From Plecoglossus altivelis (lineage: Eukaryota > Chordata > Actinopteri > Osmeriformes > Plecoglossidae), in assembly GCA_036571765.1 (NCBI GenBank), contig BROE01000003.1, forward strand, positions 19,559,781-19,623,780: 64,000 nucleotides of DNA, written 5' to 3'. A program made the translations under genes and the position numbers. Below, piece by piece: positions 1-11,300 of the stretch; position 1 is the stretch's first letter; each line of letters starts with the position of its first letter. Below the pieces are notes generated by a model. That model had not been told where the DNA came from. It ran no database searches and saw only the letters and a list, made by a program, of their open reading frames with translations.

Positions 1-1280
1 CACAAAGCTACATTCTTGGAATGTTTGCTCTCAGGAGATGCAAGACGGTCTTCCTTGTGTCACAGTTTACCAACAAACAAATCAAAATGAAACCGTTTCC
101 AAGCTATATTTGAATGCATCCAGTACTACCCACGTTTAATCTGAGGCTTATTCTGAAAACAATTCTACAAGGATTTCATTAGATAAGATGTTGCTAGCTT
201 TTCAGTGGTATAACCAGTGAAATCTGTGTTTATCAGCGATAAACTTGTTGCTTATATGTGTCAGAGAACAGTTTCGATATTATCAGTCACAAAAAGCCAT
301 AAGCTTGAATTTCTCATTCAGATGATTGGTCCATCATTTGTATTCACCAAATATTGAGGACTAAGATCATATTTGACAGATAACTTTAGGAGACAGAGTT
401 CAGCCAGCTATTGTAGTTTTTTGTTAAGGGAAATGAAAGTCCTAGCTGCAAAGCATTATGTGAGATTAGTGCTTAAATGGCTTCCAGTGAGCAGTGCCAG
501 ATCTTTGCATGAGTTTCTGTTTAGCACTATTAAATTAGTCCCCTAGACAGTCATCTAGGGGAGGATTATCTTGCTGGAGAAACATTCATACAGTTATAGT
601 TTTTTGCATCTCTGCACCTTAAGACCCTTCAGTAGACTGTTGTTGCCATCAGCAACAGGTATTCTAGAACACAAATCTAGTCACTAAGTTCCTTTCTTTG
701 TCATGACAACAAGGATAAATTGTTGTTGAAAAACGTAATACGTTCTGTTTTCCAACAATTAAACGAGGTAATTGTTCCATTCTCCTCCCAGTCGATTTCC
801 ACAACTAATCAGTCTGTGTCGCTACACAATTTCTCTGTTTCCTTCTTACTGTCAAGATACAGTGCAGGACCAGAATAACCAATTAGTGACAAATTGTGTT
901 TCACGTTAATTTCGAGGTGCTTGGAAAACTCACAATATCATAGAAAGCGTGACGGTCTGTTCTCTGGAAACTTTGTTTAGGTCACGTTGCATTAGACAAA
1001 GAGATAGACAGACACGTGTTGTATTTTACCAAACAAGCTCAATTCAGGACAGATAAAGTCTACAAAGAGGTTTAAAACACTAATTTACCAACCTCTCAGG
1101 CCTGTGATTACATCAAGTCAAAACAGTGTAGTTACAAAACTTCCAATAGTTTAATTCCGTTTTGAATGAGGTGATGATTATACAAAAGCTGTTGGGAGTG
1201 CTGGACTCCAGGCTTGTTTCAGCCCATTTAACAACAAGTGTCAAGCAACACACTTGAACAAGGATTCTTTGGCCCTCCTG
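1..1280. other. AT-rich unique DNA, no gene seen
   Basis: No convincing coding region or repeat is visible. The one local structure is a short hairpin at 540-561, with 8-bp arms (CCCCTAGA / TCTAGGGG) around a 6-base loop. A 60-codon minus frame reaching into this stretch has no recognisable motif and is probably chance. Confidence 0.6.
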
Positions 1281-1322
1281 CACACTCTCACACACTCACA
1301 CACACACACACACACTCACAAA
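1281..1322. repeat. (CA)n microsatellite, interrupted
   Basis: About 40 bp of CACA/CACT dinucleotide-type repeat with a few T interruptions. This is a simple sequence repeat with no other signal. Confidence 0.85.
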
Positions 1323-1500
1323 TCACACGCAAATGTCATTACACCCATGTTAGAGGGTGAACCTTGTGCTCAATACTTGTGCCCAACAGAAAACAGGCCA
1401 CAGGCCACAGTCACACAACCAACCACTTGAGTTTGGAGGCATGAGTCATGAGGCACAATGTGTCCTATTGAATCATAACCATCACATTCAGTGTCCCTCT

Positions 1501-1737
1501 ACCTCACGCTGTATGCTGTAGTTATCCTCTACCTCACACTGTAGGCTGCTATGTTACTCTACCTCACGCTGTAGGCTGCTCTGTTACTCTACCTCACGCT
1601 GTAGGCTGCTCTGTTACTCTACCTCAAGCTGTAGGCTGCATTGTCCCTCTACCTCATGCTCTATTATGCTCTGTCACTTTACCTCATGCTCTATGTTACA
1701 GTTGCTCTACCTCACGCTCTATGCTGCTCTGTCTTGG
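1501..1737 (+). repeat. 30-bp minisatellite, about 8 copies
   Basis: Units begin with ACCTCACGCTGTAGGCTGCT and restart at 1501, 1531, 1561, 1591, 1621, 1651, 1681 and 1709. The copies at 1561 and 1591 are identical; the outer copies are diverged, and the unit at 1681 is 2 bp short. The pattern of a uniform core with degenerate edges fits unequal exchange or slippage. No coding role is apparent. Confidence 0.9.
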
Positions 1738-3634
1738 CCAATGTCCATCCAGGAGCCTTGCCTGGATTGATGTGTGATCTCACACAAGTTTAAAAAAATT
1801 GTTTATGTTGCAAAAAGCTTTTAAATAAATGATGGTGCTCTGAATCAGCTTGATAAGGCAGACTGGGTAAAGAAAATATAGTATTTAAACTTTGTTATTG
1901 AAAATGAGGAGAGTAAAAAATGAGGAAGAGACTAGTTAAAGGAGAAGGAGAAGGATAAGCATACGTGTACACAAACACATACATAGCAAATACAATTATA
2001 CCCAACAGAGGCACGTAAACACACATTATGCACACACTTGTGTTTTACAGCACTACAGTGCAGGTCTGATGGCATGGTATGCATGCACTAGATTTTACAA
2101 TGCTGCTGTCTTCTGTGCCAGGGTTTGAAGTGGTTCTGGAACCATGGGAAGAGTTCTTTTTTTGAACTTTTATGAGGTACTGTGTGAATGTTTTGCAGAA
2201 GTTCCAACTGACTGAGGGTGCAAGAGAAACCAGATCTTAAAAAACAAACAAACAAACAACATTTTATGATTTTTCTCAAGAAAAAATGTTCTTTTGTGTT
2301 GACAAAACTCAACTAAACCACATGTGATGTGAGTGGGAAGAATGTTGGCTGACTGAACTTGGTTTTTTTTTTTAGAAAGAATGATTCATCTGAAGTTACC
2401 AAGATTTATTCTGCTCAAACGTTAGTTTCAGTTCAGGGCGTTGGTCTAGTTTCCAGAAGCATCACTTTCTTTGCCATGACCCATTCTTATCACTCTCTAA
2501 TAATGGGTTTATTTTTAACGGCTCAAGTCATCTGATGTTCCTGGGCCATGAGAAGCTCTTACCATCATGTTTGGTTTGGTTATTACTTTTACGATTGAAC
2601 AAAGTACTCAACGATAACATACCATGACTGTTGAATAGCCCTTAGATCCTGACGTGGATGCTACTACCGCTATTGCTATTGACAGCTTATACTTCCCAGA
2701 TGTTCATGACAGCAATCTAATGTCAGTCGAAGATTCATCGTATCTGAAGGCATCTGTGCTGGGTATAGCGACTCCAATGGCCAGCTGGTGTTCACATGTT
2801 CAATAAGCTTCCTATCACTGTATATTTCTACAAGTATATTAAAGTCCTTGTATTTCTGTTCAGACATCCTGAAGTTCCTGCTTATATCAAGCATGTTGCA
2901 GTTACAGGATACACATCTGCTCTCTTCTATACATTTGGTCTTTTTGGTCATAAATATTGGCTGGAATACCAGACAGTGTGTTTCTTCTCTCCACTTGGAC
3001 GTATAAACATTTTTAGCACATTTCCTCAGCTGCTATTCTATAATTATATATCAGTATATATTCCCTTCACTGATAGTCTTTGTATAATGTTGGCGCACCT
3101 GATCTGAATTCCTGTCTCCTTTCTAAACCATGAAGAGTTTTATCTGCACTGTTGTGTCTACATGATATTATCCTTCTTTCCCCGACACACTCCATTTGCT
3201 CAGCAACCACTTTTCAGTCATTTCCCAAATAGCCACATTCTCAAGCTATGAAATACTTGACTGAACTTTAAGTTACAAAAAAAGAAGCTGTTGAATAATA
3301 TGCTATATATCAAGAATGAGTACAACTGTAGACCGCTGTTGATGTTATACAGTGTCTTTACAAGGGATGACCAGGGGCTTTCTTGTCAAGGTAAAGTTAT
3401 TACAGTATTGATCTGTTATTGATTAATCTCTTAATCCCCGGTAGAGACACAGGGTCAAGAGGGACTGTACACCTGGTTTGACTCTGAATAAGAAGAGATG
3501 ACATCTATCCCAATCAAGGTGTTCTTCCCTCACCTGAACTGGCCAGGACGTGTTTATAGAGGCCCAGCTGGGAAGGCTAGTGGGGCTGAAACAGAGATGG
3601 GTAAGAAGGTTAAGAGATCTGGCTCATGCGGTCT
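1738..3634. other. Unique DNA; one weak coding-like patch
   Basis: Mostly unremarkable AT-rich sequence, with a short (CAAA)n run near 2240-2260 and an 8-10 bp T run near 2363. Around 2676-2951 the minus strand is open for about 91 codons, and the plus strand is open over much of the same bases. No family motif, signal peptide or splice-site pair could be recognised, so no gene is called. Confidence 0.5.
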
Positions 3635-4068
3635 GATCGATGCGCTCCACAAACGAGGGAGTTTACATCAGGCTGGGAGGAAAGACCCTTAGTGGTTCAT
3701 TAGAGGAGGTGAAAACACTTTTCTATGACCTTGTCTTGTGTGTTGTGTTGTGTTGTGTTGTGTTGTGAGTTGTGTTGTGAGTTGTGTTGTGTGTTGTGTG
3801 TGTTGTGTGTTGTGTTGTGTTGTGTTGTGTTGTGTGTTGTGTGTTGTGTTGTGTGTTTTATGTTGTGGGTTGTGGGTTGTGTTGTGATTTGTTGTGTGTT
3901 GTGTAATGTGTTGTGTTGTGTGTGTGGTGTTGTGTGTTGTGTTGTGTGTTGTGTTGTGTGTTGTGTATGTGTTATGTGTTGTTGTGGGAGTTGTTGTTTG
4001 TGTGTGTGGTGTTGTGTGTTGTGTGTTGTGTTAATGTGTTGTGGTTGTGTGTTGTGTGTTTGTGGTTG
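3635..4068 (+). repeat. TTGTG-type satellite, block 1 with leader
   Basis: A leader of about 90 bp (3635-3725) runs into an array of TTGTG and TGTGTTG units (3726-4068). The leader has a diverged relative at 4098-4214 in front of block 2: both contain CACAAAC, then CATCAGG, then GTGAAAACACTTT and CTATGACC in the same order. The array is open on both strands because its units rarely create stops. The resulting Cys/Val-rich plus frames and Thr/His-rich minus frames are artefacts of the repeat, not proteins. Confidence 0.85.
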
Positions 4069-4097
4069 AAAACGAGTATCTTGCTCATTGCTCCTTT

Positions 4098-5057
4098 GTC
4101 TGTTATCGCTCTTCACAAACAGAAAGGAGGAGTCTATCATCAGGGGTCCAACGGGACGAACACACTTAGGAGGTGGTCACCTGTCAGAGGAGTGAAAACA
4201 CTTTAATCTATGACCATGTTCTTGGTCGCTGTTGTGTTGTGTTGTCGGCTCAAGTGTCGTGGAGTTGGTGTTGTGAGTTGTGTATGTGTGTTATGATGTT
4301 TGTTTGTCTGTGTTTGTGGTTGTGTTGTGTTGTTTGTTGGTGTTGTGTGCTCTTGGGGGTCGTACGCTGAGTATTGACACAATGTCGGTAGGAGGGTCGA
4401 GATGGATATGTTGACGTTGTGAGGCATTATTGATTCGGTGTGTTGGTAATGTAGCTCTGTGTATGTGTGTGTTGTGGTGATATATGTGTTTCGTTTTGTT
4501 GTGTATCATGTTTGGTGTGATCTGTTACTGTGTGTGAGTTGTGTTGTGGTATGAGAGTGATGAAGGGTCGTTCGTGCTTTTTTGATTTGTGTTTGTGTGT
4601 TGTGTTGTCGGTGTTGTTGTGTTGTGTTGTGTGTTTTGTGTCATGTGTGTGTGTTGTGTGGTATGTGGCTATAGTGTTATATGTGTTAGCTGAGTTCTGT
4701 GGTTTTGTGCGCTTGCTGATGTTTGTAGTTTGGATTCGTTGTGTTTGTGTAGTTGCTGTTTGTGTTGTGTGTGTGTTTGTGTTTTTGTTTGTGTGTGTGT
4801 GTTTAATCTCACGTGAGTATATACGGACGAAACACAATGGCAGTTGCTTCGGTGTTGTGTGTTGTGTATGTGTTGTGTTGTGTGTGTGTTTTGTGTTGTG
4901 GGTTGTGTTGTGTGTTGTGAGTTGTGTTGTGTTGTGTGTGTGTGTGTGTTTTGTGTTGTGTGTTGTGTTGTGTGTTGTGTTGTGAGTTGTGTTGTGTGTT
5001 GTGTGTTGTGTGTGTGTGTTTTGTGTTGTGGGTTGTGTTGTGATTTGTTGTGGGTTG
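4098..5057 (+). repeat. TTGTG-type satellite, block 2 with leader
   Basis: The second block consists of the diverged leader (4098-4214) followed by TTGTG/TGTGTG repeats to 5057. It is interrupted by non-repeat islands near 4360-4430, 4540-4575, 4680-4740 and 4805-4850. The islands show the array is older or more degraded than block 1. Long frames on both strands are explained by the repeat composition and are not called as genes. Confidence 0.85.
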
Positions 5058-5592
5058 AAGAGCAATCTATCCAGCTAGTGCCTGAGGGACAAAGGCAAAC
5101 CAAACACCATTCCATTCTGGTCATGGAGGGCGGTCCAATGTCAGATTGGACAAGCATTTTCCACTAAACGACAAAGTATTTGTCTTGAAATAATAACCTT
5201 TCACTTTTGCATAAATTAAAGATTGAATCTTGATTGCAATGCACTAAGTTATAAAGAACATGTTCTTTTGATGTCTGTAACACCCGTGTAAAATGATGCA
5301 AATCAGCGCATAACATGAACCTAATTGTGATAATTCAGCCTTTCATCTGCCCAGACAGGGTTTGGTCGTCTGGGTTGTCAGACTGGTAGCAAATTACCCA
5401 TAATAAAAAGCTCAACGTGTCCAGATTATTTCTCTATTCTCTTCCATTTCCTTCTCTCTACTGAAGGAGACTACAGTTAAGTCAAACCCAGTGCAATGGG
5501 ACAGACTATTTCTTTTGGCTATTTTAAATCTTCATGATTGGGAAATGACGGCATGATTCTAGTCCCCAAACACTGGGTCTGTGTGAATGTCA
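5058..5592. other. Unique DNA, nothing recognised
   Basis: No repeat, coding region or RNA gene could be supported between the TTGTG array and the next CA repeat. Confidence 0.5.
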
Positions 5593-5594
5593 GC

Positions 5595-5626
<32 letters not shown>

Positions 5627-5652
5627 TACACACCACGCACACACCCCACCCC
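5593..5652. repeat. (CA)n microsatellite
   Basis: About 60 bp of CACACA with AAAC and ATAC interruptions, ending in a C-rich stretch. Confidence 0.9.
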
Positions 5653-8600
5653 ATTGTGCTCTCTCACTCCTCAGCTAAATGTGAAGAAATGAGCTCTGTG
5701 TCGACAAGCCAGGCTATATTTATTCTGCACAATCTATTTGTGTCAGTCATTTGCCAGAACTAAGCCCTAGTTTTATCTAGTTTGGGTGATTTTGTCTGAA
5801 ACTGCAGCTTCTGAAGAATCTGTCTAACTGCAAATGACCCAGGCTATCCTAGCTGCTGAAGTGTCAGTGCTAATGATGAGAGAGTGAAGGCTAGCGCAGA
5901 TGCTGTGTTGCGTCTGTGCGCCATAAACAGTCACCCTGCTTCCTGCTGTCAGTCAAAAGTAGGAAGTTATGTCATAGATGCTTTAAGGTTGAACAGATGA
6001 TTCTTGTGTTTGTGTTAGACTAATTATAACAGATGTATTTGAACCGATTAAAGATTTTAACATTTAAAATCCAGAGGCAATTATAATGAACGTTATTGGA
6101 TTAGATAAGGCATTAATAGCATAGGCTCACAGCGTTGTTTGTGGATGGCCCATCAGGTAATGTCAGATGTGTAATATTAGCTTTTTCTGGGGGCCCATTT
6201 TAATTTTATGTCAGTAAATGTTTGACTTAAAAGGGACTTAAGGCAAAATGTTGGATGATTAAACTTCTCCAAGGTAGATATGGTCTCTATCTGATTTGTT
6301 TGCGATTGACATGGAAACAGCTCAAACGTTTAGGTAATACAGGCGATGCTATTTGACCAATAACCTTTTAGAATAGTCTTTGTTTGTATTCATGAACTTT
6401 TGTATACAAATCCAGAGCCAAACGTAGACTGTGTGTGGGCTCCCAGCTTGGGAAATAATTATGCCAAATGGATCCGTTTCCGTGGTATAACAGATCGAGG
6501 AAGGCTGGTTGAACGTGTCTGTCAGCGTCAGTAACCGGCTAATCTCGTCAACACTTTTCACTTCTTTTTTTTTTTGGTACGGGTAGCCACCAGTAGTCAC
6601 GCACTTGTACTTTCGAAATCCTCCAAGAGACGGAGCCCAAAACAATCCGTATTTATTTACGTAGTTACCATAGCAACGTAATACATGAACGCTGAGGTCG
6701 AATAACGCTTGTAATACAAGTCCCTTGTAAGGCTACTGCAATTTCGAGTTCAAACACAACAAGTAGTTTCTCAAAGCCTCTTCAGAACGTGATCAATCAT
6801 TTGTGCGACATTGCATATTGCTGTGCCTGCGAGCTGCATTCTTTCAGTTTACTCAGAGTTGGCGTGAAAAACTCACTGTCACAATATTATTCTACCATAA
6901 TAATTGATTCATCTCTTAATTTGCTTTCTTAAAAAACTGTTCACCTAAGGTTCTGTTGGCTCTGTGCATCTACGCGCTTCAGCGTATCCCTACTAAAAGA
7001 ACTTTAACATTTTCCATGTCGGAGCCTTCAAACAGAACCCAGTTGTCCTTTTCAGGAACTTTGCTCACAGTGATACGCTGCAATAAATTCCAATTACGTT
7101 TTCACATTCCTGTGCAAAGTAATAAAAAACTTTCAGTTTGATTTGAACTGAATAAAAAAGTGTTTGAATGAGGTGTGTGTAAATACAAAACGAAGCTCTT
7201 TTCAAGTGTGCAGTTTGGAGTGTTGACTGAACACGGTTCCCTGTGGACCTGAACCGATTCAAAAAAGCATCTTTGCAGAACTCCTTTCAAGGGAGCTTAT
7301 GTGTTGATACAAACAGTTCATCAAAGCATCCTATTCTTCGGAGAGTACAGTATTTTACGAAAAACATTTTCCACTTTCTAAAATGTTTTGTCGTAAGTTT
7401 CAAACGGGTGCAGTGAAAGAATCTATTCTCATCGGTTACAAGCTGAAACGAAACGGAGCTCCAGTTTCCTGTTGCCACGTTCTCCAACTGGGGCCCATGT
7501 GGCATCCCCTGTCACAGATGAACAAGATGTAAACACAGGGGAGGTCCGTTATAAACAATCTAGGCAGTATGGAGTTCTTCTCAGTTCCGATCAATGATCC
7601 TATGCGTTTTGCCACCAATTAGCCTGTGCTGTGTATTACTTGTGGATCACGTTACATGTAGATAGAATTTTGAAAATCTAGTTCAAAGAACTTCAATCAG
7701 CTGTTCTGACCTAAACCTGAACTGACAATGTAGATGTGAAAATAACCCATTGATCAGTAGGTGTTGTTGGTTTGCTCTGAATGCTGTTACCATTCAAACC
7801 TCTGGTGATTTCCTATTTTATCTTTAAAAAATAAGTCTTGAATTAACTTATTCAATTCGTCTTTGCTCATGTAAAAATGATCATCCCTCTAGTTGTCACT
7901 AAAGAGACGGATCACTGTTTTAAAATGTTCCTTGGATTGGAATGTCCTTCAATGGATCTAAGATCTAAGCTTGCAGAGCACAATAAACTAAACATCTGCA
8001 CAAAAGCATTGCGTTCTCTTGCCAAATGGGCATGTGTATGTGTGTTGGATCCAGTGAGCTCTTCAAAGACGGCGTTTCATTCCCTCACCGGAATTGGGGT
8101 AAAAGCCAGCTTTGCCTTCGCTCGACAGGAACACTACGCACCCTGTATCCAGTACCGCACTCACACCAAAGGGCCAACTGCATCCTTACAAACAAGGTAC
8201 TGGTGCAGCTTATTCAGACTGCACTGTGGGGTCTTTATATGAGCCCATGGCTCTATGAGACAGAGTAGCCTCTACTTCCAGCTCACCTCCCTGTGCGATT
8301 AAGGTGTAAACTTAGAGGTGTAAGTTTGTGTATCAGTCTTGTCATCCATCATCTGAAAGCTCCATTCGTAGCCAAGAGATACCTTAGCACCAATTCAACA
8401 CAGGGAGACAATATAAACAATTTCTTGGTTATCAGGACTCCTCTTCCAAACCTTCTGTGGAACATCACACTTCTTTTACTCAACATTGGATGAATCACTG
8501 AGCCATTTTTAGGCCATCTGCACGTGTACTTGGGTGGCATTTATGAGTAAAACTCATGTGATGACAAAGAATAGCTTTGAAGACAGAACTATGATGTAAA

Positions 8601-8930
8601 AGTACAAGTTCTGTAAAAGTTTGTTCAAAAGCTTTGTGCCTGACTTACACTGTTGTGGGATAACTATAGGCCAAACTAAAGTCTTTAAACATAATACATT
8701 TTGAGACTGACTACTGTGAAACAGTGAAAAACAAGCTCCTTCAGAGATGTTGTGTGTCTTTCTGCAGGTAGATTGCTTTCCTAAATGTATCAAGCTGATG
8801 CTGAATCATGAGTAACATCTTCATGGAACATGGTTCAGAACCACAGTGTAAAAGGACCTCTGCATTGGGCCTTTCAGAGAGGAAGGTGGAAAGATGAAAA
8901 AAGCGGGAACACAAGGTAAGTTTTGTTTTG
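5653..8930. other. Unique DNA; would be intron if the 9-kb exon is real
   Basis: No recognisable exon on either strand. If the minus-strand exon at 9013-8944 is genuine, this stretch would be the start of its first intron. An AT-rich patch at 6040-6130 contains GGCAATTATAATG, which recurs at 13550 and has homeodomain-like character. Frames near 7065-7618 on the minus strand and 7877-8268 on the plus strand show no family motif. Confidence 0.45.
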
Positions 8931-8943
8931 AAATGGTACTTAC

Positions 8944-9013
8944 CTCCATGCACAGGCCTGGGGTAGCAGAGCAGGGGTAGGAAGGCACACAGGGCAAAAA
9001 GTAAGGTTTTCAT
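8944..9013 (-). CDS. Candidate first coding exon: signal peptide of a secreted or membrane protein (partial)
   Basis: Reading the minus strand, an ATG at 9013-9011 with A at position -3 starts 23 codons that look like a textbook signal peptide. It begins MKTLLFALCAFLPLLC, that is Lys2, a Leu/Phe/Ala/Cys hydrophobic core and then a polar YPRPVHG end. The frame runs straight into GGAG|GTAAGTACC, a near-consensus splice donor, giving a phase 1 intron after base 8944. A signal-peptide exon closed by a phase 1 intron is the usual architecture of many secreted and extracellular-matrix genes; that part is established knowledge. An in-frame upstream ATG at 9088-9086 would add 25 mostly polar residues. 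I prefer the inner ATG because it places the hydrophobic core at the N terminus. The gene is not identified, and no downstream exon was recognised to the left. Chance occurrence is possible. Confidence 0.5.
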
Positions 9014-9105
9014 ATTACCGGTGTAGTCCGCAATGCTGCGCTCTCCATTCAAAGAGGACCCCTTTCCAGTTTTGGGACTTAAAGTCATCTTGCCGCTCCT
9101 ACTCT

Positions 9106-9312
9106 ATGGAAGGGGTGGGGCTTGGGTTGAACCCTAAGGTGACGCCTTCGATCATCCCCCAGAAAAAGAGTCGCAAGCCCAGCCCAGCTCTCTCTCTCTA
9201 CCCCCCTCTCTCTCACGCTCCTGGAGCCACAGCACATGAGAAACATTTCTCTCTCAACCCCATTCACCCCCACCATTATTTTCTCTCTCTTGCTCTCTCT
9301 CTCTCCTCTGTT
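9106..9312 (-). promoter_or_regulatory. Possible 5' leader/promoter of the minus-strand candidate exon; pyrimidine-rich on plus
   Basis: Immediately upstream of the candidate signal-peptide exon (on its strand) lies a GA-rich stretch, seen as CTCTCT runs on the plus strand at 9190-9310. A TTTAAA motif lies near 9342 (minus GCTTTAAAAA), but no classical TATA box with a clear start site is visible. The assignment rests only on position next to the exon. Confidence 0.2.
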
Positions 9313-9429
9313 CCCTCTCTCAAATTACTAAGTCTGGCCATTTTTAAAGCTGAAGGCCTCTTTTGGTTTCACTCCATAATTGCAGTGATATTAAGGACTA
9401 TAAGGAGAAAGCTTTTACTTTGACTTAAT

Positions 9430-10409
9430 GGAAAATCAGAAAGTTTTAGACTTTTTGAACACTTTCTATGAAAACATATAGACCCTTAAAGTCTTTCTAA
9501 TGGTGTTGTTTACATTGTTAGATGATTGTCCTTCAAGAGGATTAAAGTTCTCTATAACCAACCTTCTAAATTCAATTTGTTGATTGGGTTCAATTGCTGG
9601 CAATCAATACCTGTGTCATTAACAAATGATAACAATAATTATTTATGGTACATGGCTCTCTTTACTCCTCTGTAACTTTCAATCACTATCCCTCCTGTGA
9701 TGCGTCAAGTTCATGACATTACACTACAAGCTTTTTATACCAAATAAAAATACATACAATTTACACCATTTTCAGACCTGAACATTCAGATTCCATTGTC
9801 TTAAACTATAGACTTAAATTTACACTACGTTTATTTCCGTTGCTCCATAACAAATTGAAACTTGAAAGTTAAACTCATCTCATCTCTCCTCGCGTGCTTT
9901 GCTTAAGCGATATACAACGCAACTTGACATCAAAGTGGATTGTCTGTGTGGTGAATTTCAGCTTCACCAGACTTCAGCGTATCAAAGGAAAGGAAGGTGC
10001 TCCTTCACCCAGCTTGCTCTCCTGGCTCACGATGATGTCATCACCTGATATCCCCCCTCCACCTCCCCCCCCACCAGTTTACACAGGTGTAGTCACACTC
10101 TCTACCGTTTAACAGTACAGCCCTGTTTAAAACGCCAGCAAGTCCCTCACATCTGACATTGTTTTGAACTGACGTGTCACCCTGTACGTCTGCTTTTGTG
10201 GTTTCTCTCTGCCCCAGCTCGCTGCTCCAGAATGACTCTTCACTGTACGTCCGTCAGGGAGAGTGATGGATGTCATCCTGATGCTGTGCGGTTGTTTAGA
10301 AGCAGAACTATCCATCGCCACACTGAGATTTCTAAAAAGAGTCTAATGCCTGAGTTTATTGGACTGAAACATCTTAATTTGCATAAGAGAATGACTAATT
10401 ATTTTTTAC
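9430..10409. other. Unique DNA, nothing recognised
   Basis: AT-rich sequence with a short C-rich run near 10050-10077. No coding, RNA or mobile feature could be supported. Confidence 0.5.
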
Positions 10410-10417
10410 CTTTAGGC

Positions 10418-10629
10418 CAGGGGTCTCCAATCCTGGTCTTCGAGGGCCGCTGTCCTGAAGGTCTTAGATGTTTCCCTGCTCCAGCACACCTGACTCTAAT
10501 AAAGGGTCATTATGAAGCTTCCACAGAGCTTGGTAATGGCTCATTCATTAGAATCAGGCGTTCTGGAGCAGGGAAACATCTAAAACCTTGAGGACAGCGG
10601 CCCTCGAGGACCAGGATTGGAGACCCCTG
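10418..10629. mobile_element. hAT-type MITE, 212 bp, with 8-bp target site duplications
   Basis: The element begins CAGGGGTCTCCAATCCTGG and ends in the inverted complement CCAGGATTGGAGACCCCTG. Its arms remain complementary inward (…CGAGGGCCGCTGTCCT… against …AGGACAGCGGCCCTCG…), so it is nearly a full-length palindrome. It is flanked by perfect 8-bp direct repeats, CTTTAGGC at 10410-10417 and 10630-10637. An 8-bp duplication plus CAGGGG termini is diagnostic of the hAT superfamily. At 212 bp it has no room for a transposase, so it is non-autonomous. Perfect duplications and well-matched arms suggest a fairly recent insertion. Confidence 0.95.
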
Positions 10630-10960
10630 CTTTAGGCAGTCAATGGAATACGCATTCAAAAAGATAAGAGATGTTGTTTCACATGAGAGATCAGTGTCAG
10701 AGCCTTGATGTAAACTTGTTGGAAATCTAAATATCAAATGAACTATGTAGAAAGTTGATACAACTTGGCATTAGATTAATGTTAGGTTCAAATGGTATCA
10801 CTGACAGACACGTTACATTTCTCGGTGAGTCCAAACTAAATCTTACTTGGAAATAGCTGTGTTGAAGACTAATAGACATGTAGCTACAGTTGCCGATTTA
10901 GAAATTGGGGAAATTAGTTGATTGAAATGTAATTGATGGTGCTCAAATTTCTAGTACTTA

Positions 10961-10977
10961 CTGCCCTCTAGTGGCAG
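10961..10977 (-). promoter_or_regulatory. CTCF-binding consensus
   Basis: The minus strand of 10974-10961 reads CCACTAGAGGGCAG, which matches the published vertebrate CTCF core CCASYAGRKGGCRS at every position. It lies about 1.9 kb upstream of the candidate minus-strand exon at 9013. Binding is inferred from the motif only. Such sites are also spread by retroposons, but no retroposon was recognised here. Confidence 0.6.
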
Positions 10978-11149
10978 ACAATCCAAATGACCATCCTTTT
11001 AATTATATAACTAAGCAGTGGTAAAAATCTCAGATAGCAAAAGGACACCCATTCTTCTCTCAAGTAGAAGTATAGATGATCATACTAAACGTTGAAACAC
11101 TTAGTAGTCACACAAGTCAGTCCTCATCAATAATGGAAACCTTTTTGGC

Positions 11150-11300
11150 CAAATACTTTTTCAACCTTTATAAAAAAAAATTGGGGGAACTTTTTTTCAA
11201 AAATATTTTTTCAACCTTTCGAAACTTTTTTTTTTCAAACTTTGAAGCTTTTTAGAAAATATTTTTACAACCTAACAAAATATTTGTATTTTATTTTTTA
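11150..11300. repeat. Degenerate T-rich tandem repeat
   Basis: Several short, poorly matched units share the pattern …TTTTTCAACCTTT…, with A- and T-runs of 7-10 bp between them. It is a low-complexity stretch with no visible function. Confidence 0.5.

Noticed and set aside
3700..5167. Long Cys/Val-rich and Thr/His-rich open frames on both strands
   Set aside because: They coincide exactly with the TTGTG repeat, are open on both strands at once and lack a normal amino acid composition.
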